Shown here piece after piece: positions 6,013 through 11,439 of a DNA stretch of 11,439 nucleotides. The notes under the pieces were generated by a model that saw nothing but the letters and a program-made list of their open reading frames with translations, did not search any database and was not told the DNA's origin. Position 1 is the first letter of the stretch, and every line of letters begins with the position of its first letter. The DNA is from JBOGWY01 sp050694015 (lineage in GTDB: Bacteria; Actinomycetota; CADDZG01; WHSQ01). The stretch lies in contig JBOGWY010000051.1 in NCBI GenBank assembly GCA_050694015.1, positions 1 through 11,439 of the forward strand. Reading direction: 5' to 3'. Made by a program: the position numbers and the translations under genes.

Positions 6013-7427
6013 GAACGTCGTGCCGAGAAGCGGGCGCCGTGCCGGCTACCGGACTTGTTGAGGCGCTTGTTGAGGTGGAGGCCTTCGAGGCAGAATTCGA
6101 GCTCCGATGCCTGCAACGGTGACTCCGTGTCGTCCTCGCGCAGACGCTTCTGCAGGCGTCCGAGGAGCGAGCCGACGACTCGCTCGTCGGACTTGAACTG
6201 ACTCAGGAACTGCTCGGAGCCCATCTCGTCGGAGGTCTCCACGCGGAGGCCGCGGTCGAACGCTTCGAGCAGATCGCCGTAGTCCTCGCCGGCGAGGTTG
6301 CGCTGCCACACCTCGAGCACCGCGTTCTTCACGGCGCGTTCCAGGATCTCGGGTTCGCGCCCCTCCTCCAGCGTGTCGAACTCGATGCGGCCGAGGGAAG
6401 TCTCGATCACGGTGTACAGGTCGGTCGGGCGAGGGACGGCTTCGGGTTCCCCGTTGATCACCGCCCGCCGAAGCGCGGAGGCCACGACGGTCTCGAGCCC
6501 GCCGATCGAGAAGCGCACCGACACGCCGCTTCGCTGATTGACCTGCGGGCTCGACCTCAGCTCCGCCGCGACGGCGGCGAGGATCTCCTTCAAGTAGTGA
6601 GGGACGTGGACCGCGATCCCCTCGGGGGCCGGTGTGGCCTCCTGATCCATGATCGCGATCTCGTCGTCGATCTTCTGTGGGTAGTGCGTGCGCACCTGCG
6701 TGCCGAAACGATCCTTGAGCGGCGTGATGATGCGTCCCCGATGGGTGTAGTCCTCTGGGTTCGCCGACGCGATCAGCATGAGGTCGAGTGGCAAGCGGAT
6801 CTTGTAGCCGCGGATCTGGATGTCGCGCTCCTCGAGGATGTTCAGCAGCGCGACCTGGATACGTTCGGGAAGGTCGGGTAACTCGTTGAGCGCGAGGATG
6901 CCCCGGTTCGTGCGCGGCACGAGCCCGTAATGAATGGTCAGCTCGTCACCGAGGTAACGACCCTCCGCGACCCGGATCGGGTCGACGTCGCCGATCAGGT
7001 CGGCGACCGACACGTCGGGAGTCGCGAGCTTCTCGGAGAAGCGGAGGTCGCGTTCGACCCACACGATCGGTGTCGCGTCACCCTGTTCCGCCACAAGCAC
7101 CCGGCAACGCGCGCAGATCGGATGGTAGGGATGGTCGTGAACCTCGCAGCCCGCGATCGCCGGCACGCGCCCGTCGAGCAGCTCGACGAGATAGCGCATC
7201 ATGCGACTTTTCGCCTGGCCGCGCTCGCCGAGCACGATGATGTCGTGGCCCGCGAGCACGGCCCGTTCCATCGCGGGGATGACCGAGTCCTCGTAACCGA
7301 CGATCGCGGGGAAGAGGCGTTCGCCGGAGCGCAGTCGGTTCAGGAGGTTGGCGCGCAGCTCGTCCTTGACGGAGCGGTCTGGGTATCCGGCCCCCCGTAA
7401 CTCGCCGAGCGTCGACGCCGAGGTCAT
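6009..7427 (-). CDS. MoxR/BchI-like AAA+ ATPase (magnesium-chelatase-type)
   Basis: 472 residues from ATG 7427-7425. Walker A is GERGQAKS (67-74). The Walker B region reads GILALNELPD (176-185), with Asn181 where most AAA+ proteins have Asp before the Glu; I recall the same NELPDL in close relatives, so this may be a subfamily trait. Sensor 1 is in SANPED (Asn223), followed by the arginine-finger region ITPLKDR (234-240). An insert at 94-109 carries Cys94, Cys105, Cys108 and several His, a possible zinc or metal site. The C-terminal about 170 residues form a helical lid and tail. No Shine-Dalgarno precedes the ATG, but TAGGCT ends 9 bases upstream, so the transcript may be nearly leaderless. 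The VWA gene follows with a 4-base overlap. Expected role: ATP-driven remodelling or cofactor insertion together with the VWA protein. Confidence 0.9.
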   Translation of the reverse strand: MTSASTLGELRGAGYPDRSVKDELRANLLNRLRSGERLFPAIVGYEDSVIPAMERAVLAGHDIIVLGERGQAKSRMMRYLVELLDGRVPAIAGCEVHDHPYHPICARCRVLVAEQGDATPIVWVERDLRFSEKLATPDVSVADLIGDVDPIRVAEGRYLGDELTIHYGLVPRTNRGILALNELPDLPERIQVALLNILEERDIQIRGYKIRLPLDLMLIASANPEDYTHRGRIITPLKDRFGTQVRTHYPQKIDDEIAIMDQEATPAPEGIAVHVPHYLKEILAAVAAELRSSPQVNQRSGVSVRFSIGGLETVVASALRRAVINGEPEAVPRPTDLYTVIETSLGRIEFDTLEEGREPEILERAVKNAVLEVWQRNLAGEDYGDLLEAFDRGLRVETSDEMGSEQFLSQFKSDERVVGSLLGRLQKRLREDDTESPLQASELEFCLEGLHLNKRLNKSGSRHGARFSARRS

Positions 7428-7436
7428 AAGGGCTTG

Positions 7437-7442
7437 AGCCTA
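7437..7442 (-). promoter_or_regulatory. Putative -10 element of the ATPase-VWA operon
   Basis: TAGGCT on the minus strand fits the actinobacterial TANNNT -10 pattern and ends 9 bases before the ATPase ATG. The start site would fall about 2-3 bases before the ATG, consistent with the lack of a Shine-Dalgarno. No convincing -35 box is seen. Confidence 0.35.
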
Positions 7443-7491
7443 CGTCCGGGAGGCTCATACGCGGTCCGACCATCATGCGAGGATCGCGCGA

Positions 7492-7854
7492 CGCCATCTA
7501 TCGAAGGCGCGTCGCACATCGCTGTCACGGTGCGGGATATGGAAGCCAGCGCCGAGTGGTATCAGCGCGTGTTCGGCTGGCAGGTACTGCGCCGATATGG
7601 CCCCGACGAAGCAGCACCCGCGCATATTGTTGTTCGACCCTTCCGATCTCTTTGCAGTGAGCCTCTGTCAGCCCGAAGACGGTTCGCCCGAGGCCTTCGA
7701 CCACCGCCGCACGGGCCTCGATCACCTCGCCTTCAAGGTGCCTGACGACGGCGAGCTCGCGCTCTGGGTCGCGCATCTGGACGGGCTCGGTGTTGTCCAC
7801 TCCCCGGTGCGCGTGCTCGATCTGGGACAGTTGCTTCGTCAGTTGGCTGTGTAG
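7492..7854 (+). pseudogene. Frameshifted VOC (glyoxalase-fold) protein gene
   Basis: Two frames together spell one VOC-family protein. The first (phase of 7434) gives IEGASHIAVTVRDMEASAEW and YQRVFGWQVLRRYGPDE, the first beta-alpha-beta-beta module. From about 7600-7620 homology continues in the frame of 7597: HPRILLFDPSDLFAVSLCQP, then a DHRRTGLDHLAFKVPDDGEL strand with the typical LDHLAF motif, then WVAHLDGLGVVHSPV. A net +1 shift (one inserted or two lost bases) near 7600-7620 therefore splits the gene. The end is also degenerate: after HSPV the usual strand and RDPDGxxxE closing motif are missing and the frame stops at 7854. The start may be lost too: ACG stands at 7489-7491, where the codon before PSIEGASH would be expected to be ATG. 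The metal-dependent enzyme activity of the family is presumably lost. Confidence 0.72.
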
Positions 7855-7970
7855 GGGCACCACCTGAAATCGCGCCGCCGTCTTTCGGACTTATTGCCGA
7901 CTTCACGTAAATCAGGAGGTAAGACAAAACAAGGATTTTGCGCGTGACCTGTGACGCAGCGAGCGGCCCG

Positions 7971-7980
7971 GCGATATCGC
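7971..7980. promoter_or_regulatory. 10-bp perfect palindrome (candidate operator)
   Basis: GCGATATCGC is a perfect palindrome. It lies one base before the larger dyad at 7982-8007, so the two may form a compound operator upstream of the M14 gene. Confidence 0.3.
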
Positions 7981-7981
7981 T

Positions 7982-8007
7982 TCTCGAGATCAGTCACGAT
8001 CTCGAGA
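7982..8007. promoter_or_regulatory. Perfect 10-bp inverted repeat upstream of the M14 gene
   Basis: TCTCGAGATC at 7982-7991 and GATCTCGAGA at 7998-8007 are exact inverted copies around AGTCAC. No T-run follows, so a terminator is unlikely. It directly abuts a -10-like TATACG/TACGGT at 8008-8015, so a bound dimer would cover the -35 region of a promoter reading toward the M14 gene, 248 bases downstream. Candidate repressor or activator site; the regulator is unknown. Confidence 0.42.
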
Positions 8008-8255
8008 TATACGGTCTGTGCGAGCGATGTTCCCAGGAGCTAGGAGGTCTTTCTTAGCTTCTCGTACGCTCCAGATTCGAGCTGCCACCTTCAACGAGGC
8101 GTGGAGGTCGCGTTTGGTGCGCTTCGTGTCTACGACACGGATGGCGACCGTGTGGGCACGGGCGAGAGGCCCGGGGCTAAAGGGGACTGCCGCCGGATGG
8201 CGAACGTTACGCCTGCGCGTCCAAACAAAGGATAGAAGAGGGAGAAGGGAGCGTC

Positions 8256-11060
8256 ATGGCTGCCTCGATCTTGCGCCACTCTCGCACCTTTACGGTCGTT
8301 CTCGCCTCGGTGATAATCGCCGCACTCGCTCAGCTCACCGACTCGGCCCCCGCTTTCGCCGGGCCGGTCGCCGACAGCGACGAGACCTATGCGCTCTGTG
8401 GCCGAGTCTTCCCCGATCCGCAGGCGTACTGGGTCCCCGAGGCCGACCAGGACCCCGGTTCCGAAGAGGACACCCCGCATCCTGGCGAAGGCACCTCTCC
8501 CTACGCCAAGGGCAACGCCCCCTGCGCGGCGCGCACCTTCATGACCTATAGGGAGGCCATATCGGGACTGACCTACCTGGATCAGAGGGGTGACACCGGA
8601 CCTTTCATCGACATCATCGACATCACCAAGTCGAAGGACCCGCGCATCCGCGCGGTCGTTGAGAAGGAGCTGGGGGACGGCTGGTCGGAAGGCCTGCCGA
8701 CCGCCACCGGAGACCTGGATCAAGCTCCGCTCTACCTGATCAAGGTCACCGCGCCAAACCGTCAGCTGGTCAAGGGCGTGAAGGTGATCCCCGAGGCGAA
8801 GCGCGATCACTTCGTCTGGTCGTTGTCGATGCACGGTATCGAGCGAGCTGGGGTCGAGGGCGGGGTCCGGGCGATCGAGGACCTGGCCACCTGGGGCTCC
8901 AGGGAGCCCAAGCGCCCGCTGCTCGAAACCTATGCGGGCGGCAAGATCAAAACGATCAAGGGTCTCAAGGCCGACAACCTGCGCGTCGGCGAAGTGCTTA
9001 TGCGTTCGGTGAGCTACTTCATTTTGAGCAACCCCGATGGGTGGAGACGCGGCGATCCCGAGCGCGGCGGATCGTCGTTCATGAGGTTCAACGGCAACGG
9101 CATGGACCTCAACCGTGACTGGCCCGAGCTCGGCTACACCGAGCCCGAGTACACGCCTTGGTCGGAATCGGAGAGCCGCACCTACGGCAAGGTGCTGCAG
9201 AACCTGACCGACAACTGGACGGGCGGCATCGACCTCCACGGGATGGTGGTGGCGAACGCCTTCTCCTACACCCTAGTGGGTGGCTCGCAGCGCCCATTCG
9301 ACAAGAACGAGCGCGTGATGCAGTTCGTGGAGCAGGCCTGGGACGACGCGGAGCGGCGGCTCTTGTGGTCCCCCATGATCAAGCCCAACGATGCCCCCGA
9401 TCAGTGCGCGGAGTTCGCCGGTGTTGCCCCGACCGGCGAGACCAACGACCCGCCCGACTGCGACCAGCGCTCCTATGGGGTGCAGTACGGGACGATCTGG
9501 GACACGATCGAGTACACGGTGACCGGGGCGGTCGGCAACTGGATCGACTCGCCCATCGGACTCAACGCCGACGGGATCGACAACGAGATGATGATGTCGC
9601 ACCTCGGAAACTGCGGGACGGGCACGTGTTACGTACCCGACTTCGAGCAGCTTCACGTAGACGGCAACAAGTCGCTGATCTACGCGATGCTCAACTTCTC
9701 TCTGCAGCCGCCGCCGGCTAAGTTCGACGTGGACGGCAACGTCGGCTACTTCGTGAACCCCCGTCGGCTCGTTGATCCAGGCACTCGGACACCGAGCATC
9801 CGGAAGCGCGCCAAGGCCCCCAAATCGCGGTCGGGGACCACCCCGCATGCTGCCGGCGCGACTACCGTGCTTACCAAGTTCAAGGTCGACAACAGGGGCA
9901 ACCGCTATATCGGAGGCATCGCCGCGGAGGCTCGCTGGAGCAACGTTCAGGGCGAGAGCCACGGTGAGGCCTCGAACCAGATCCGGATCCAGTACGAGAA
10001 CAAGAAGTCCGGCGAGTGGGAGACCCGCCCCGTCTACTCGTCGGGGGCCGGCTACCGGCAACCTGGCTTCCGTTCCGACTGGAATTACCCGGCCGACGGC
10101 AAATATCGCGTCGTGATCACGGGTGCTGCCCCCGTCACGGCGCAGTGGCAGGTGGAGTTCGCGGCGAACCCGACTTGGGAGCAACCCATCCAGAAGCCCT
10201 TTGATGTCTCCAACATGGACTTCTTTGCAGAGCTCAAGCCATTCATCGGAAGTAGGGGCAGCCTTACGGCCGTCGACGTGAACCGCGTTCTGTCCGGCAA
10301 GAGATCGCTCGCGGACTTCGACACGATCGTGATCGTCGATGACGCCCTGTTGCCCGGCTACCGCGAGAAGGGCGACAAGGCTCACCAGGGCGTGCTCGAC
10401 CTGCCCAGAACGACCTACAACGAACGGGACCGCGACGCCATCGCGTCCCGCCTCAAATCCTTCGTCCGAGCCGGCGGGAACCTAGTCCTGAGCGACGACG
10501 CCCTGCGAGGGCTCGAATGGATGGGCGTGGTGCCCAACGGTACGGTCGGCACCCGCGGCGTCTACGCCGGCAACGTTTCCTTCACGACCGACGCAGGGCA
10601 GACCGACACCTATGGCCACAAGCTGGCCAAGGGGATCGACCGGCCGGGCGCGGCCGAAGGCATCAACAACCGGCGTCAGATGGTGGAGCCGGTGCCGCTC
10701 GGCTACCAGTTGGGAAGTGACTTCCCGCAGTGGAACGTCTCGTCGGTGGCGTGGCGGAAAGCCGGCGGGAAGATCGTCGGAACCGAAGGCGAAGGCGCCG
10801 AGAGCATCGATCGGGTGGCGCTTGGTGAGATGCGGTACGGCAAGGGTCGCATCCGCATCCTGGGGTCGTTCCTCACCTTCCCGACCACTGCGAACTACCA
10901 CCCCTTCGGGCTGGCGTCCTACTCCGTGACCGACAATGGCTACATCCTGGCGCGCAACCTGTGGTCATGGGAGAACCCGAGCCAGAACAGCAGTCCCGAT
11001 CTGGGCGACGATCCGATCAAGTGGGTGAAGTCGGACAGGCCGACCCAGAAACAGCTCTGA
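8256..11060 (+). CDS. Secreted M14-family zinc carboxypeptidase, large multidomain
   Basis: 934 residues from ATG 8256, with GAAGGGAG shortly before. A Sec signal peptide (hydrophobic core about 12-27) ends with APAFA-G at about 35/36. The M14 domain spans about 90-480. Its zinc ligands are His193 and Glu196 (MHGIERAG) and His328 (GGIDLHGM); the substrate-binding Asn286-Arg287 pair lies in GMDLNRDWPELGY. The catalytic Glu is not certain: Glu419 (DTIEYTVTG) and Glu444 (DNEM) are candidates. Residues about 535-640 look like a beta-sandwich, with DWNYPADGKYRVVI and QWQVEF strands. Residues about 653-905 look like an alpha/beta glutamine-amidotransferase-like domain (DFDTIVIVDD, then FVRAGGNLVLSDDAL, then YGKGRIRILGSFL). 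A Cys pair at 48/90 could form a disulfide. Expected role: extracellular peptide or cell-wall processing. No operon partner; tRNA-Lys lies downstream on the other strand. Confidence 0.92.
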   Translation: MAASILRHSRTFTVVLASVIIAALAQLTDSAPAFAGPVADSDETYALCGRVFPDPQAYWVPEADQDPGSEEDTPHPGEGTSPYAKGNAPCAARTFMTYREAISGLTYLDQRGDTGPFIDIIDITKSKDPRIRAVVEKELGDGWSEGLPTATGDLDQAPLYLIKVTAPNRQLVKGVKVIPEAKRDHFVWSLSMHGIERAGVEGGVRAIEDLATWGSREPKRPLLETYAGGKIKTIKGLKADNLRVGEVLMRSVSYFILSNPDGWRRGDPERGGSSFMRFNGNGMDLNRDWPELGYTEPEYTPWSESESRTYGKVLQNLTDNWTGGIDLHGMVVANAFSYTLVGGSQRPFDKNERVMQFVEQAWDDAERRLLWSPMIKPNDAPDQCAEFAGVAPTGETNDPPDCDQRSYGVQYGTIWDTIEYTVTGAVGNWIDSPIGLNADGIDNEMMMSHLGNCGTGTCYVPDFEQLHVDGNKSLIYAMLNFSLQPPPAKFDVDGNVGYFVNPRRLVDPGTRTPSIRKRAKAPKSRSGTTPHAAGATTVLTKFKVDNRGNRYIGGIAAEARWSNVQGESHGEASNQIRIQYENKKSGEWETRPVYSSGAGYRQPGFRSDWNYPADGKYRVVITGAAPVTAQWQVEFAANPTWEQPIQKPFDVSNMDFFAELKPFIGSRGSLTAVDVNRVLSGKRSLADFDTIVIVDDALLPGYREKGDKAHQGVLDLPRTTYNERDRDAIASRLKSFVRAGGNLVLSDDALRGLEWMGVVPNGTVGTRGVYAGNVSFTTDAGQTDTYGHKLAKGIDRPGAAEGINNRRQMVEPVPLGYQLGSDFPQWNVSSVAWRKAGGKIVGTEGEGAESIDRVALGEMRYGKGRIRILGSFLTFPTTANYHPFGLASYSVTDNGYILARNLWSWENPSQNSSPDLGDDPIKWVKSDRPTQKQL

Positions 11061-11077
11061 GCCTAGGTAGTGTGAAT

Positions 11078-11089
11078 TGCTGCGCAGCA
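11078..11089. repeat. 12-bp palindrome downstream of the M14 gene
   Basis: TGCTGCGCAGCA is perfectly self-complementary and lies 17 bases after the M14 stop. It could fold into a small stem, but no T-run follows directly; the nearest, TTTTT at about 11119, is not joined to a good stem. Terminator function is doubtful. Confidence 0.2.
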
Positions 11090-11176
11090 CTCGTCAGCAT
11101 TGCTCGGTATCGGCAGGTTTTTGCGTGACGTCGCGCCAGCCATCGGCTAGAGCCAGCGCGCTCAGAGCTTTTAACG

Positions 11177-11249
11177 TGGGTCGCCAGGGAATCGAACCCT
11201 GAACCTACGGATTAAGAGTCCGTTGCTCTGCCAATTGAGCTAGCGACCC
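11177..11249 (-). tRNA. tRNA-Lys (anticodon CUU)
   Basis: Reading the minus strand gives a 73-base cloverleaf. The acceptor stem GGGTCGC pairs with GCGACCC. The D-arm is GCTC-AATTGGCA-GAGC. The anticodon stem ACGGA/TCCGT closes the loop CTCTTAA, with anticodon CTT reading the AAG Lys codon. The T-arm is CAGGG-TTCGATT-CCCTG. The discriminator base is A, and the 3' CCA is not encoded. TAGGCT ends 7 bases before the first base of the tRNA, so the transcript may begin at or next to the mature 5' end. No integrase or repeated tRNA end is visible nearby, so the site is not occupied by an island within this window. Confidence 0.95.
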
Positions 11250-11256
11250 GCCGGGC

Positions 11257-11262
11257 AGCCTA
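11257..11262 (-). promoter_or_regulatory. Putative -10 element of tRNA-Lys
   Basis: TAGGCT on the minus strand fits TANNNT and ends 7 bases before the mature tRNA 5' end, so transcription would start at about the first tRNA base. No clear -35 is seen. Confidence 0.35.
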
Positions 11263-11292
11263 TCAACGCGCTTCGCACATTCCGTCGCCGTC

Positions 11293-11298
11293 TAGGCT
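11293..11298 (+). promoter_or_regulatory. Putative -10 element of the rhodanese gene (leaderless)
   Basis: TAGGCT ends 6 bases before the rhodanese ATG at 11305, so the start site would coincide with the A of the ATG. No Shine-Dalgarno precedes this ATG, which fits a leaderless transcript. A weak TTCGCA at 11272-11277 could act as the -35, with a short 15-base spacer. Confidence 0.42.
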
Positions 11299-11304
11299 CT
11301 CGTC

Positions 11305-11439
11305 ATGCAACGACCACACGGTTCTCCCGATTCGGAGATCAGCAGCGCTGAGGCCGCGCGACGCCTAGACGCCGATGAGATCCAGCTACTCGACGTGCGG
11401 GAGCAGATGGAATGGGACGCAGGCAGACCGAGCGGCGCG
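11305..11439 (+). CDS. Rhodanese-like domain protein, N-terminal part
   Basis: The first 45 codons are present and the gene runs off the right edge. The peptide ISSAEAARRLDADEIQLLDV (residues 12-31) is followed by REQMEWDAGRPSGA. This matches the start of a rhodanese domain: the 'ls..ea...l...ellDVRe..Ew..G.i.GA' pattern with the DVRE motif (Asp30-Glu33) and the Trp/Gly region before the central strands. The catalytic Cys loop lies beyond the window, so sulfurtransferase activity cannot be judged. There is no signal peptide. It is divergent from tRNA-Lys, with 55 bases between them, and probably leaderless. Confidence 0.82.
   Translation, partial: MQRPHGSPDSEISSAEAARRLDADEIQLLDVREQMEWDAGRPSGA

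Larger units (their letters stand above)
7855..8255. other. 401-base gene-free strip upstream of the M14 peptidase
   Basis: I find no convincing gene here. It holds two AGGAGGT ribosome-binding-like sequences (7914-7920 and 8042-8048) with no usable start codon at proper spacing, and two adjacent dyads at 7971-7980 and 7982-8007. A weak TATACG/TACGGT -10-like stretch at 8008-8015 follows them. A 63-codon open frame from 8044 to a TAG at 8230-8232 contains VEVAFGALRVYDTDGDRVG but has no start or recognisable family. The strip may contain decayed sequence plus the promoter and a long leader of the M14 gene. Confidence 0.5.

Noticed and set aside
8018..8551. 177-codon plus-strand open frame running into the M14 gene
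   Set aside because: It overlaps the M14 coding region in another frame, is Arg-rich and has no domain. Its first 80 codons lie in the gene-free strip but resemble no family.
8130..9239. 369-codon minus-strand open frame over the start of the M14 gene
   Set aside because: It is antisense to the signal peptide and catalytic core of a convincing M14 peptidase and shows no recognisable domain.
11110..11125. T-run after the M14 gene as an intrinsic terminator
   Set aside because: The preceding TGCTCGGTATCGGCA folds into only about three Watson-Crick pairs plus a wobble, too weak to call.
11177..11249. tRNA-Lys as an occupied integration site
   Set aside because: No integrase gene and no repeated copy of the tRNA 3' end were seen within the window.

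Overview
The window comes from a GC-rich bacterium, most likely an actinomycete-type lineage. This rests on the strong G/C bias at third codon positions, GTG and near-leaderless starts, TANNNT-type -10 elements, and families common in high-GC Gram-positives. I could not run a taxonomic search, so the assignment is inference. The region looks chromosomal: a tRNA-Lys(CUU) lies near the right end, and I saw no transposase, integrase, phage gene or CRISPR array.

Layout, left to right. (1) 1-450: the last 25 codons of a berberine-bridge-type FAD oxidase, followed 16 bases later by a small cupin gene. (2) 450-690: a gene-poor strip holding a 37-codon minus-strand remnant that reads like the C-terminus of a small beta-barrel protein, with a hairpin over its stop codon. 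(3) 698-1554: two convergent genes, a small conserved hypothetical (+) and a GNAT-like acetyltransferase with a degenerate acetyl-CoA loop (-). (4) 1626-2476: a small CDGSH-type iron-sulfur protein with an atypical motif, overlapping a membrane-anchored DM13-domain protein. A perfect 11+1+11 palindrome lies just upstream of the DM13 start. (5) 7427 down to 2501: four minus-strand genes in two tightly overlapping pairs. These are a MoxR/BchI-like AAA+ ATPase, a cytoplasmic VWA protein, a two-TM protein, and a multi-TM protein with two HxxEHT motifs fused to a cyclic-nucleotide-binding domain. (6) 7434-7854: a frameshifted, truncated VOC (glyoxalase-fold) pseudogene divergent to the ATPase gene. 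(7) 7855-8255: a 401-base gene-free strip with two adjacent dyads and two orphan ribosome-binding-like sequences. (8) 8256-11060: a large secreted M14 zinc carboxypeptidase with C-terminal accessory domains. (9) 11177-11439: tRNA-Lys (-) and the start of a rhodanese-domain gene (+), divergent from a shared short promoter region.

The most interesting block is the minus-strand cluster. MoxR-like ATPase plus VWA pairs are known in other settings as cofactor- or metal-inserting chaperones. Here the pair sits directly upstream of two membrane proteins, one with a duplicated His/Glu motif that could bind a metal or heme and a cytoplasmic cNMP sensor. A testable reading is that the ATPase/VWA pair matures or remodels this membrane protein. 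That functional link is inference from gene order only. The CDGSH-DM13 pair is a second small redox-flavoured unit.
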